Source: an uncultured Lachnospiraceae bacterium
GTDB lineage: Bacteria; Bacillota; Clostridia; Lachnospirales; Lachnospiraceae
Assembly (NCBI GenBank): GCA_910587105.1
Contig: CAJUMB010000045.1
Location: 1 to 29,775, forward strand
Reading direction: 5' to 3'
DNA length: 29,775 nt
Both the position numbers and the translations under genes were made by a program. This document shows, piece by piece, positions 7,271 to 14,592 of this stretch (the first letter of the stretch is position 1; every line of letters starts with the position of its first letter). A model generated the notes under the pieces. The model worked only from the letters and a program-made list of their open reading frames with translations. It did no database searches and was not told the DNA's origin.

Positions 7271-7324
7271 CAAATGATTTGCGGTTTATTTTAGAATTAT
7301 GAGAAGATACTGACAAATCATTTT
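7271..7324. promoter_or_regulatory. Pair of CAAAT-N-ATTTG palindromes, candidate operator
   Basis: CAAATGATTTG (7271-7281) is a perfect palindrome with a single central base. CAAATCATTTT (7314-7324) repeats it with one arm base changed, 43 bases on. Together they also form an inverted repeat. They sit 54-107 bases before the DUF6219 start, in the 253-base gap after the GH13 gene. This gap also has TATACT-like -10 candidates near 7190 and 7234. A metalloregulator site is plausible given the operon; which regulator is unknown. Confidence 0.4.
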
Positions 7325-7377
7325 GCTGACGGGTATGGTTACAGAGTCAATTTGTTTGAAACAGGAGGGAGGCAGTA

Positions 7378-7458
7378 GTGAAGAACCACAGATTTTGGGC
7401 ATGGGCGGCTTTCATCTGCTTTGCCATGACAATGTACACAGGCTATAAACACAAATAG
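7378..7458 (+). CDS. Small membrane protein, DUF6219-like (26 aa)
   Basis: GTG at 7378 opens a 26-residue frame, preceded by AGGAGGGAGG. The peptide begins MKNHRFWAWAAFICFAMTMY and ends TGYKHK: one hydrophobic helix with a basic start and a YKHK tail. This matches my memory of DUF6219, tiny single-span proteins of gut Clostridia found before DUF6110 and a P-type ATPase. The next gene starts 13 bases after its stop, so the three genes form one operon. The function is unknown; a small regulatory or accessory subunit of the ATPase is an inference from location. Confidence 0.75.
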   Translation: MKNHRFWAWAAFICFAMTMYTGYKHK

Positions 7459-7471
7459 GGAGGAAACTGAC

Positions 7472-7750
7472 ATGATGGGTATTTTTAAGGCAGAGAAAAT
7501 CGGAATTTTTGCAGGCGGCGTATTATTTGGGACTGCGGGGGTGAAGCTCCTTTCCAGCAAAGATGCGAAGAAAGTCTATACCAACTGCACAGCGGCTGTT
7601 CTGAGAGCAAAGGACTGCATTATGAAGACAGTCACTACAGTACAGGAGAATGCGGAAGACGTACTGGCCGAGGCAAAAGAGATCAATGAAGAACGTTATG
7701 CAAAAGAAGCGGCCAGTGTAGAAGAAGACCACCTGGAAGATGATGTTTAG
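7472..7750 (+). CDS. DUF6110 family protein (YtxH-like)
   Basis: A 92-residue protein. The N-terminal hydrophobic stretch (IGIFAGGVLFGTAGVKLL, about residues 10-27) is followed by a charged helical region (SSKDAKKVYTNCTAAVLRAK, then a Glu-rich coiled tail rich in EE and DD). The pattern is that of DUF6110, resembling YtxH-type small membrane-anchored helical proteins. GGGAGG lies 9 bases before the ATG; a second ATG follows directly. It sits between the DUF6219-like gene (13 bases) and the ATPase gene (12 bases). Its role is unknown; an accessory role for the transporter is inferred from the conserved order. Confidence 0.85.
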   Translation: MMGIFKAEKIGIFAGGVLFGTAGVKLLSSKDAKKVYTNCTAAVLRAKDCIMKTVTTVQENAEDVLAEAKEINEERYAKEAASVEEDHLEDDV

Positions 7751-7762
7751 GAGGGTATAATT

Positions 7763-9835
7763 GTGAAGTTTTATATCAGGCATGAGGCAAAAGGATATTT
7801 GCGCGTTCATATGAACCAGGCATTTATGACCTGCCGGGAAGCTGATATTCTGCACTATTATATCCAAACACAGCCAAATGTTGTGCAGGTGAAGATTTTC
7901 GAGCGGACGGCAGATGCAGTGATTACCTATGTAGGCAGCCGGGCTGATATCATCTGCGCATTGAAAAAATTTGGCTATGACCGGGTTGAAGCTCCGGCAG
8001 CTTTTCTGGAAAATTCCGGTAGAGAGCTGAACAGAGAATATAAGGAAAAACTGGTGCAAAAGGCGGTTCTGCGGGTGGCTGAGAAGATGTTTCTTCCATA
8101 TCTAGTGCGGGCTTTTGTTACTGGAGTAAAGTCGATTCGGTATATCTCCCAAGGGCTGAGGACACTGCTTCAGGGGAAATTAGAAGTTGCAGTTCTGGAT
8201 GCTGCCGCAATCGGTGTGTCCGTGGCCAGAGGGAACATGGAAACGGCCAGTTCCGTCATGTTTCTGCTGGGAGTGGGTGAACTGCTGGAACAGTGGACTC
8301 ATAAGAAATCGGTGGGAGATCTGGCGCGCAGTATGTCTCTGAATGTGGAAAACGTGTGGCTGAAAAAGGACGGCCAGGAGGTGCTGGTGTCTGCCTCAGA
8401 GATTGGAGAGGGAGACGAAGTTGTGGTACATATGGGCAATGTGATTCCCTTTGACGGTGAAGTGTCAGCCGGAGAAGCTATGGTGAATCAGGCGTCTCTC
8501 ACAGGAGAATCTCAGCCCGTGAAAAAAGAGACGGGCGGCTACGTTTATGCCGGCACTGTGCTGGAAGAAGGCTGGCTTGCCATACGGGTAAAGGAGACCG
8601 GCGGTTCTTCCCGGTATGAGAAGATTGTCACCATGATTGAGGAGTCAGAGAAGCTGAAGTCTGCCCTGGAGAGTAAAGCGGAGCATCTGGCAGACAGACT
8701 GGTTCCGTATACCTTCCTGGGAACCGGTCTGGTATGGCTTCTGACGAGAAATGCCACGAAGGCCATTACAGTTTTGATGGTGGACTTTTCCTGTGCCTTA
8801 AAGCTGGCCATGCCCATAGCGGTATTATCAGCCATCCGGGAGGCCAGCTTGAACCATATTACGGTAAAAGGCGGCAAATATCTGGAGGCAGCAGCGGAGG
8901 CGTCCACAATAGTATTTGACAAAACCGGAACACTTACAAAGGCCAGGCCCACACTAAAAGAGGTGATTGCGTTCTGTGAGAAAGACCCGGATGAGCTGCT
9001 TCGCATCGCAGCCTGTCTGGAGGAACATTTCCCCCATTCCATGGCTAAGGCAGTGGTAAGAGGCGCTGCAAAGCGGGGATTAGAGCATGAGGAGATGCAC
9101 ACCAAAGTGGACTATATTGTGGCCCACGGCATTTCTTCTTACATAGACGGGCAAAAGGTCATTATCGGCAGTTATCATTTTGTCTTTGACGATGAAAAAT
9201 GCACAGTTGACCAGCAGTATCAGGAGGCGTTTACCCAGCTTCCCGCGGATTGCTCCCATCTGTACCTGGCAGTGGAGCGCCGGCTGGCGGCTGTCATCTG
9301 CATTGAAGATCCCCTGCGGGAGGAAGCTGAACCGGTGATCAATTCTCTGCGGCGGACAGGTATAAAGAAAGTTGTTATGATGACTGGAGACAGCGGGCGG
9401 ACAGCCGCGGCCATCGCCAGGCAGATCGGTGTAGATGAGTATTATTCAGAAGTTCTTCCAGAGGACAAGGCCGGTTTTATTGAAAAGGAGAGAAAGGCCG
9501 GGCGGAAAGTGATCATGATCGGAGACGGAATCAACGATTCACCGGCATTATCCGCAGCGGATGTGGGGATCGCCATCAGTGACGGGGCGGAGATCGCACG
9601 GGAAATTGCAGACATCACCATTTCATCCGACGATTTGTACGAGGTGGTCACCCTGCGTCTCTTAAGCACTGCGCTTATGAAACGAATCAGCAAAAACTAT
9701 AAAATGATTGTAGGGGTCAATCTGGCTCTGATTGCCCTGGGCGTGGGCGGTATGGTGCAGCCCGCATCTGCAGCACTGTTCCATAATACGTCCACCCTGG
9801 CCATCAGTTTGAAAAGTATGCAGAACCTTTTATAA
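7763..9835 (+). CDS. P1B-like metal-transporting P-type ATPase with SCA membrane motif
   Basis: A 690-residue integral membrane ATPase starting at GTG, with AGGAGGG just upstream. Residues 1-75 are an HMA-like ferredoxin fold (RHEAKGYLRVHM) without the metal-binding CxxC. The actuator motif LTGES is at 246-250, phosphorylation motif DKTGT at 386-390, MTGDSG and GDGINDSPALSAADVG further on. The transport-helix motif, CPC in most heavy-metal ATPases, is here DFSCALKLAMP (S343-C344-A345), so the Pro is missing. Total membrane content is low for the family. The metal (Mn, Fe, Zn or other) cannot be read directly. It is the third gene of an operon with DUF6219- and DUF6110-type small proteins. Confidence 0.88.
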   Translation: MKFYIRHEAKGYLRVHMNQAFMTCREADILHYYIQTQPNVVQVKIFERTADAVITYVGSRADIICALKKFGYDRVEAPAAFLENSGRELNREYKEKLVQKAVLRVAEKMFLPYLVRAFVTGVKSIRYISQGLRTLLQGKLEVAVLDAAAIGVSVARGNMETASSVMFLLGVGELLEQWTHKKSVGDLARSMSLNVENVWLKKDGQEVLVSASEIGEGDEVVVHMGNVIPFDGEVSAGEAMVNQASLTGESQPVKKETGGYVYAGTVLEEGWLAIRVKETGGSSRYEKIVTMIEESEKLKSALESKAEHLADRLVPYTFLGTGLVWLLTRNATKAITVLMVDFSCALKLAMPIAVLSAIREASLNHITVKGGKYLEAAAEASTIVFDKTGTLTKARPTLKEVIAFCEKDPDELLRIAACLEEHFPHSMAKAVVRGAAKRGLEHEEMHTKVDYIVAHGISSYIDGQKVIIGSYHFVFDDEKCTVDQQYQEAFTQLPADCSHLYLAVERRLAAVICIEDPLREEAEPVINSLRRTGIKKVVMMTGDSGRTAAAIARQIGVDEYYSEVLPEDKAGFIEKERKAGRKVIMIGDGINDSPALSAADVGIAISDGAEIAREIADITISSDDLYEVVTLRLLSTALMKRISKNYKMIVGVNLALIALGVGGMVQPASAALFHNTSTLAISLKSMQNLL

Positions 9836-9846
9836 GCCTATATACC

Positions 9847-9888
9847 AAAAAAGCGATGAAACAGCGGCCGCTGCTTTACAGTTTTTTA
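9847..9888. terminator. Bidirectional terminator between ATPase and LysR genes
   Basis: The palindrome CAGCGGCCGCTG (9862-9873) is bracketed by A-rich sequence on the left (9847-9852) and GTTTTTTA on the right (9881-9888). It can form a stem with T-rich tails on both strands. It separates convergent genes, and the LysR stop codon lies inside it. Confidence 0.55.
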
Positions 9889-10814
9889 TTATGGGTATCG
9901 ATGAACTGTCCATGAATAAAGCGGTCCAGCGGGACCTTTTGGTCATAGGAGGATATAATTTCTTTAAAAATAGGAAGATAGGGAGCAGAGTCTTTTTCCT
10001 TATGGTAAACCATGCGGAAATAACGGTTCCACTGGGAATCCTGGCTGGAAAATGCAATGAATTCGCCGCTCTTTAATTCCTGCTCCACAAGCCTTGCGGA
10101 AATCAGAGTCAGGCACTGATTAATCCGCAGGGCATTTTTTATGGAATCCGGTGTATGGGCTTCAAAGGCTACGGTGATATGGATGCCATGGGAGGCCAGA
10201 AAACGGTCCAGAAGTTCCCTGGTTCCACTGCCCGGTTCCCGTATGACAAATTCCTGTTCCTGCAGGTCTTCTATGTACAGGGCGTTTCGGCCGGCCAGGG
10301 GGTGGCTTTCGCTGCAGGCCAGTACCAGAGGGTCTTCCAGCAGGGGAATGGTAATGAGGTCGGTGCTTTTTACAAAACCCTCAATGATTCCCACGTCCAA
10401 ATCCATGTTCAACAGCCGTTCCTCAATTTCCTGGGTATTTCCTACAAACGCATAGACATCAAGGTCCGGGAACTTCTGACGGAAATGTTTTACAACCGGG
10501 GAGAGAATGCTTCCGCCCACAGAGATGGTGGCCCCAATGCGGTACTTTTCCCGGCGGTTCTTGGTGAGCATGGTTTCCTCCATCCGTGCAAATTGTGAGG
10601 TCAGCTGTTTGGCATAGGTGTACAGAAGTTTTCCGTCCTCAGTGATATAGAGCTTTTTCGCATAACGCTTAAACAGCAGAGTTTGGTAATGGGCCTCCAG
10701 TTCATGGACTGCCTGGCTGACGGAGGGCTGGGCCATGTACAGATTCTTGGCAGCTGCACTCATCTTTCCGGTTTCTACCACTTCGATAAAAATTTTCATA
10801 TGTCGTAACGTCAT
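9876..10814 (-). CDS. LysR-family transcriptional regulator
   Basis: A 312-residue LTTR. Residues 1-60 carry the winged helix-turn-helix (HMKIFIEVVETGKMSAAAKN, AQPSVSQAVHELE). From about residue 90 the effector domain follows (RIGATISVGGSILSPVV, LDVGIIEGFV, EFVIREPGSGTRELLDRFL). The motif REPGSGTRE is common in CysB/CbbR/CysL-like LTTRs that bind small anions or metabolites. It is transcribed divergently from the siroheme/4Fe-4S reductase-like gene, the classic arrangement for an LTTR and its target, so control of sulfite or nitrite reduction is the natural inference. A weak AAAGGA ribosome site precedes the chosen ATG; an in-frame ATG at residue 6 is an alternative. Confidence 0.92.
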   Translation of the reverse strand: MTLRHMKIFIEVVETGKMSAAAKNLYMAQPSVSQAVHELEAHYQTLLFKRYAKKLYITEDGKLLYTYAKQLTSQFARMEETMLTKNRREKYRIGATISVGGSILSPVVKHFRQKFPDLDVYAFVGNTQEIEERLLNMDLDVGIIEGFVKSTDLITIPLLEDPLVLACSESHPLAGRNALYIEDLQEQEFVIREPGSGTRELLDRFLASHGIHITVAFEAHTPDSIKNALRINQCLTLISARLVEQELKSGEFIAFSSQDSQWNRYFRMVYHKEKDSAPYLPIFKEIISSYDQKVPLDRFIHGQFIDTHNKKL

Positions 10815-10872
10815 CGGAGGTATATTTCCTTTCTGATAGGAAAAAACTATTAATTACATAATATTATAATAT
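10815..10872. promoter_or_regulatory. AT-rich divergent regulatory region, likely LTTR operator
   Basis: This stretch between the divergent LysR and reductase genes contains the dyad ATAATATTATAATAT (10858-10872) and other T-N11-A arrangements expected for LysR binding, just upstream of the reductase -35. The exact operator cannot be fixed by eye. Confidence 0.45.
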
Positions 10873-10901
10873 TTTACATATAGATAAACAAGTGCTATGA
10901 T
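10873..10901 (+). promoter_or_regulatory. Sigma-A promoter of the 4Fe-4S reductase gene
   Basis: TTTACA (10873-10878), exactly 17 bases, then TATGAT (10896-10901): both boxes are one mismatch from consensus. The predicted start near 10908 gives a leader of about 78 bases. The LysR operator candidate overlaps and precedes the -35. Confidence 0.75.
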
Positions 10902-10985
10902 AACAGAAGTGAAAACAATTCCATGGTAAAAGTCCAGGCAGACAGCAGATGGAAAAGCATACTAAACAATTTAAGGAGGAAGAAT

Positions 10986-11912
10986 ATGGCAGCATTAACA
11001 GTCAGCAAAGAAGATGAAAAAAGAGTAAAAGGGCTGGGATTTCTCAGCAATAAGAGAACAGACAACTTTTCCGGCCGTGTGATTACGGTAAACGGCAAAC
11101 TCACTGCGGATGAGCATATTGCAATCGGCGAGGCAGCCAGAAAGTTTGGTAATGGTAATGTGGTATATACCACTCGAATGACAGTGGAAGTGCAGGGAAT
11201 TCCCTATGAGAAAATTGATGAATTCCGGGCATTTATTGAGCAGGCAGGGATGAGCACCGGAGGAACCGGAGCGAAAGTGCGCCCTGTGGTTTCCTGTAAA
11301 GGAACTACCTGTCAGTATGGAAGGATTGATACCTTTGATTTATCTGAGAAAATTCACAAAGCATTTTACGAGGGCTACCGCCAGGTGAAACTGCCACACA
11401 AATTCAAAATTGCTGTGGGAGGCTGTCCCAATAACTGTGTAAAACCGGAATTGAACGACGTGGGTATTGTGGGGCAGCTAGTTCCCAATTATGACAAGGA
11501 AGGCTGTAAAGGGTGCAAAAAGTGTGCCATTGAAAAGGCATGTCCCATGGGAGCCGCCAAAATAAAGGACGGCGTTTTGGAAATCAACCAGGAAATATGC
11601 ACCCACTGCGGGCGCTGTGTGGGAAACTGCCGCTTTGACGCCATCCCTGACGGTATGAATGGGTATAAAATGTATATCGGCGGAAGATGGGGAAAAAATA
11701 TTTCCCACGGAAAACCACTGGGCAAAATCTTTGAATCGGAAGAGGAAGTGATGAAGGCAGTGGAAAAATGCATCCTGCTGTTCCGTGAAAAAGGCCAGCC
11801 TGGAGAGCGTTTCGCCCAGACCATTGAGAGAATCGGCTTTGAACAGGCAGAGGCGGAGATTCTGTCAGATGACATTTTGGGAAGAAAGCAGGAGATTTTG
11901 GACAAAGAGTAA
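10986..11912 (+). CDS. Siroheme/4Fe-4S sulfite- or nitrite-reductase-like protein with ferredoxin domain
   Basis: A 308-residue soluble protein. An N-terminal ferredoxin-like half-domain (about 20-90, VNGKLTADEHIAIGEAARKF) is followed by a sulfite/nitrite reductase core with C104, C109, C147 and C151 (CKGTTC and GGCPNNCVKP). A two-cluster ferredoxin insert has C174, C177, C180, C186 and C205, C208, C211, C215. The family couples siroheme to a [4Fe-4S] cluster to reduce sulfite or nitrite, as in AsrC and Dsr-like proteins. The first Cys pair is CX4C as read, against CX5C in classical enzymes. AAGGAGG at about 10975 fixes the start at 10986 rather than upstream ATGs. It is a single-gene transcript with its own promoter and terminator. 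Confidence 0.88.
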   Translation: MAALTVSKEDEKRVKGLGFLSNKRTDNFSGRVITVNGKLTADEHIAIGEAARKFGNGNVVYTTRMTVEVQGIPYEKIDEFRAFIEQAGMSTGGTGAKVRPVVSCKGTTCQYGRIDTFDLSEKIHKAFYEGYRQVKLPHKFKIAVGGCPNNCVKPELNDVGIVGQLVPNYDKEGCKGCKKCAIEKACPMGAAKIKDGVLEINQEICTHCGRCVGNCRFDAIPDGMNGYKMYIGGRWGKNISHGKPLGKIFESEEEVMKAVEKCILLFREKGQPGERFAQTIERIGFEQAEAEILSDDILGRKQEILDKE

Positions 11913-11942
11913 GGGACTGTAGAGAGACGCTTTTAGTAAAGA

Positions 11943-12025
11943 GTACAATTTGTACAGGCAGTACGCCGTGAGAGGGCGGGAGTCAGCCGCTCCCGCCGCA
12001 GGCGGAGCCGCGCTCCGGCGCGGAA
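11943..12025. repeat. Cluster of palindromes, GC-rich
   Basis: GTACAATTTGTAC (11943-11955) is a perfect palindrome. GGCGGGAG (11975-11982) pairs with CTCCCGCC (11990-11997), and CCGCG with CGCGG a little further on (12008-12022). The block is far GC-richer than its surroundings. It may be an extragenic palindromic repeat placed between converging genes. No coding sequence is seen. Confidence 0.55.
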
Positions 12026-12052
12026 AATCCTGCGCAGCAGGATTCTATTTTT
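12026..12052. terminator. Terminator between convergent reductase and PAP2 genes
   Basis: AATCCTGC (12026-12033), loop GCA, GCAGGATT (12037-12044): a perfect 8-bp stem followed by CTATTTTT on the plus strand. It ends the reductase transcript and, with a weaker TTTT tail, may also serve the PAP2 transcript from the other strand. Confidence 0.8.
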
Positions 12053-12578
12053 ACTGTAAATTCCTATTTTCCCATTTCGTAATGATCCAAAAACCAAGAT
12101 ATCCAGCTGCAGTTCCCACCGCCATACCGCCTAAAATATCTGTGGGATAATGGACATACAGATATAGTCGTGTAAATGCGATTACGACAGCCAGCGCCAG
12201 AACTGGTTTCCACAATTTTTTCTCTCCTGCGAAGAAAAGTGCCGCAGCAGATGAAAAAGAAGCGGCAGTGTGGCCGGATGGGAAAGAGAAATCAGCCGGC
12301 TTTGGGATTAAAAGCTGAACGGAAGTATTTACATCAAATGGACGGACCCGGGCAAACAGATTTTTTAAAATCCCATTGCACAGAATAAGATCTACACATA
12401 AGGCGGCTGTCAATATGACGCCTGTTCTCCTGGTTTTTGGAATCAGCAATAAAACAGCGGCCAATAGAATCCAAATGATTCCTTTATCCCCCAGTTTTGT
12501 AATCAGTGGTATGACCGCATCACCGGCAGGTGTCCGGAAATTCTGTAAAAAGTCCAGGATTTGTATTTCTATTCCCAT
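12051..12578 (-). CDS. PAP2 superfamily membrane phosphatase
   Basis: A 175-residue polytopic membrane protein with about five hydrophobic helices. All three PAP2 active-site motifs are present: KNLFARVRP (C1), PSGH (C2, in FSFPSGHTAASF) and RLYLYVHYPTD (C3). The family removes phosphate from lipid phosphates such as undecaprenyl diphosphate or phosphatidylglycerol phosphate at the membrane surface; the substrate is not decided by these motifs. AAAGGAGG lies upstream of the ATG. It starts 24 bases after the stop of the second sugar-binding protein gene, so it may be the last gene of the sensor operon. A functional link to sugar sensing is not obvious; cell-envelope carbohydrate metabolism is one guess. 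Confidence 0.9.
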   Translation of the reverse strand: MGIEIQILDFLQNFRTPAGDAVIPLITKLGDKGIIWILLAAVLLLIPKTRRTGVILTAALCVDLILCNGILKNLFARVRPFDVNTSVQLLIPKPADFSFPSGHTAASFSSAAALFFAGEKKLWKPVLALAVVIAFTRLYLYVHYPTDILGGMAVGTAAGYLGFWIITKWENRNLQ

Positions 12579-12602
12579 TTATGTCGCCTCCTTTGGCTAT
12601 TT

Positions 12603-13610
12603 TTACTGGGTCAGCAGCTCATAGGGCAGCCGGACCACCCGTTTTTCCATACCAGGGATATTCTTCGGGGGTTCCCCCCGTCCCAGCTGCAGCGCCAGTT
12701 TTACTATGGCCTCCGCCTGTCCTTCGGCATCATTGATCACAGTCCCGATCATACGCTTTTCCTGTATGGCGATGCGGGCTTCTTCTATTCCGTCAAGGCC
12801 GATCACTGCTGCCTGAATTTTTGACCATTTCTGCTTTCCCAGCGCGTCTAACGCGCCAAGGGCCATAGCATCATTGTTGCTGATTACTGCCTCGATTTCA
12901 TCGCCAAATTCCTGCAGCCAGGCTTCCATTTTCTCCTTTCCCTGATTCAGTTTCCAGTTGGCATTGGCCCCGGCCAGGCGTTCCATCCCTGCGCCGCCTT
13001 CCTTAATCCGCTTGATACAGGATTCTGTGCGGATGGCCGCATCCTGATGTCCCGGCTCCCCCTCCAGCAGTACATACTGGATGACTCCATCTCCGTTCTT
13101 ATCCACAGTTTCCCGATGCTTCTCATAATAGTCCAGAAAAATCTCCCCCTGGAGTTTTCCGCCTTCCGCCGCATCTGTTCCCACATAATAAATCCGGTCC
13201 CACCGTTCCAGGTCTGCGCTTACAGGTTCTCTGTTAAAAAATACAATGGGGACATTGGCGCTTTTCCCTTTATCAATAATTGTCGCTGCATCTGTACGGT
13301 CCACCAGATTCACACATAGGACATCATACCCATTCTCGATGAATGTGTCAATCTGTTCATTCTGCGTAAGCTGGCTTCCCATGGAGTCGAAGAAACTGAC
13401 AGTAATCCGGCAGGACTCTTCTCTCTCTGTCTTCCGGAAGCACTCATCAAGTTCATCTCTCACGGACTGGATAAACAAGTCGTCCTGATTATAGACGAGG
13501 ACGCCCACGCGCAGTTCTTCTGTATCCGTTTTTTCCTCTGCAATACAGCCACAGCACAGCACCATTGACAACATCAGCCCTAAAACACTGACTGCCCACT
13601 TTAATTTCAT
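12603..13610 (-). CDS. GGBP-like sugar-binding lipoprotein of the sensor operon
   Basis: About 335 residues. The chosen start (ATG 13608-13610) follows GAGG at nine bases and gives a basic start, a hydrophobic stretch and a Cys cluster CCGC at 19-22, a plausible lipoprotein anchor. The mature part is a periplasmic-binding-protein type 1 fold (VGVLVYNQDDLFIQSVRDEL, VLCVNLVDRTDA, VIGLDGIEEA). A DKNGDGVIQ segment matches the calcium-binding loop of galactose/glucose-binding protein, also seen in the MglB here. NNDAMALGALDAL is the usual ligand-proximal motif. It lies after the first binding-protein gene in the histidine-kinase operon, not beside the transporter, so a sensing role is more likely than transport. 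In-frame ATGs at 13616 and 13625 are alternatives. Confidence 0.86.
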   Translation of the reverse strand: MKLKWAVSVLGLMLSMVLCCGCIAEEKTDTEELRVGVLVYNQDDLFIQSVRDELDECFRKTEREESCRITVSFFDSMGSQLTQNEQIDTFIENGYDVLCVNLVDRTDAATIIDKGKSANVPIVFFNREPVSADLERWDRIYYVGTDAAEGGKLQGEIFLDYYEKHRETVDKNGDGVIQYVLLEGEPGHQDAAIRTESCIKRIKEGGAGMERLAGANANWKLNQGKEKMEAWLQEFGDEIEAVISNNDAMALGALDALGKQKWSKIQAAVIGLDGIEEARIAIQEKRMIGTVINDAEGQAEAIVKLALQLGRGEPPKNIPGMEKRVVRLPYELLTQ

Positions 13611-13629
13611 TGGCATATACCTCATTTCT

Positions 13630-14592
13630 TTATCTGACAAAAGGAAACAACACACGCTGATCCATATCATCGTACATATGATCCGAATTTGTAATGATAT
13701 AACGGATATTTTCATTGCCTTTCGTGTCTTTTCCTTTTATGGCGGCTACTGCCTCCCTGACGCCCAGATAACCAATTGCATAATCATCCTGTACGGCAAT
13801 GCTGACAATTTCTCCATTTTCCAGGCATTTTAGAATCTCACTGCTGCAGCCAATCCCGTAGATTTTCAGCTGATTTCGTTCATTCTGTCCCCGGTAAATC
13901 CTCCCGGCTTTTATAAGATTTTCCAGGATTCGGTCGTCCAGTGCGATAACTACCCGGGGATTCTCCCTGGCCAGAATTTCTGCCAGCGCTTCCGGCTGAA
14001 AGCTCCCGGCACTGACGATGATCGGTTGATTCCCGGTGTCTTCCATCACTTCCAGGAATCCTCTCTGACGCTGTGTGACACTGGAGCAGATTCCGTTTCC
14101 AGAAAAAACGATGGTTTTCTCTTTTGCATTTCCATGTCTGAGCACTGTCTCTGCCATATCCCGGCCCATCTGCTTGTTATCACAGCAGAATAAGAGGATA
14201 TCATTTTCCCCGGATATTCCCGATTCAAACATTAAAACAGGGGTTTTCTTCTTGGCCAGCTCCAGCAGCGGTTCCTTCAGCAGAATACGGTTTACCGGGG
14301 AGATCAGGATGGCGTCGCTGACCCCCAGCTCTTTATTTAACAATTCCAATTGTTCCTCCGCCGTATTTCCCTCCAGGGATGCCGTAAAATGCAAGTCCGC
14401 TTTCAAATCTGCCGCAGCATCCTCTGCCCCCCGTTTCAAATTCTCCCAGCTCTGGTCCATATTGCCCCGGAAGATAATTGATACTTTATAGTTTTTCTCT
14501 TTTTTATCCGGCGGTGCACTGGCGATGCGCATCAGGCATACCAAAATCAGCATGGCAAGCAGCATGAACTGAATCTTCTTTTTCCATTTCAT
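13630..14592 (-). CDS. Membrane-anchored sugar-binding sensor protein (XylFII-like)
   Basis: A 320-residue protein. A basic start and one hydrophobic helix (about residues 8-24, IQFMLLAMLILVCLM) have no good lipobox, so it is probably an uncleaved membrane anchor. The rest is a periplasmic-binding-protein-like domain (YKVSIIFRGNMDQSWENLKR, DAILISPVNRILLKEP, VVIALDDRILENLIKAG). The ATG overlaps the stop of the histidine kinase gene (ATGA), so translation is coupled. Such anchored binding proteins coded with a LytS/YesM-type kinase resemble XylFII of Clostridium beijerinckii, which binds xylose and activates its partner kinase. The sugar is not known here; the adjacent mgl-type transporter hints at galactose or glucose. 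Confidence 0.85.
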   Translation of the reverse strand: MKWKKKIQFMLLAMLILVCLMRIASAPPDKKEKNYKVSIIFRGNMDQSWENLKRGAEDAAADLKADLHFTASLEGNTAEEQLELLNKELGVSDAILISPVNRILLKEPLLELAKKKTPVLMFESGISGENDILLFCCDNKQMGRDMAETVLRHGNAKEKTIVFSGNGICSSVTQRQRGFLEVMEDTGNQPIIVSAGSFQPEALAEILARENPRVVIALDDRILENLIKAGRIYRGQNERNQLKIYGIGCSSEILKCLENGEIVSIAVQDDYAIGYLGVREAVAAIKGKDTKGNENIRYIITNSDHMYDDMDQRVLFPFVR

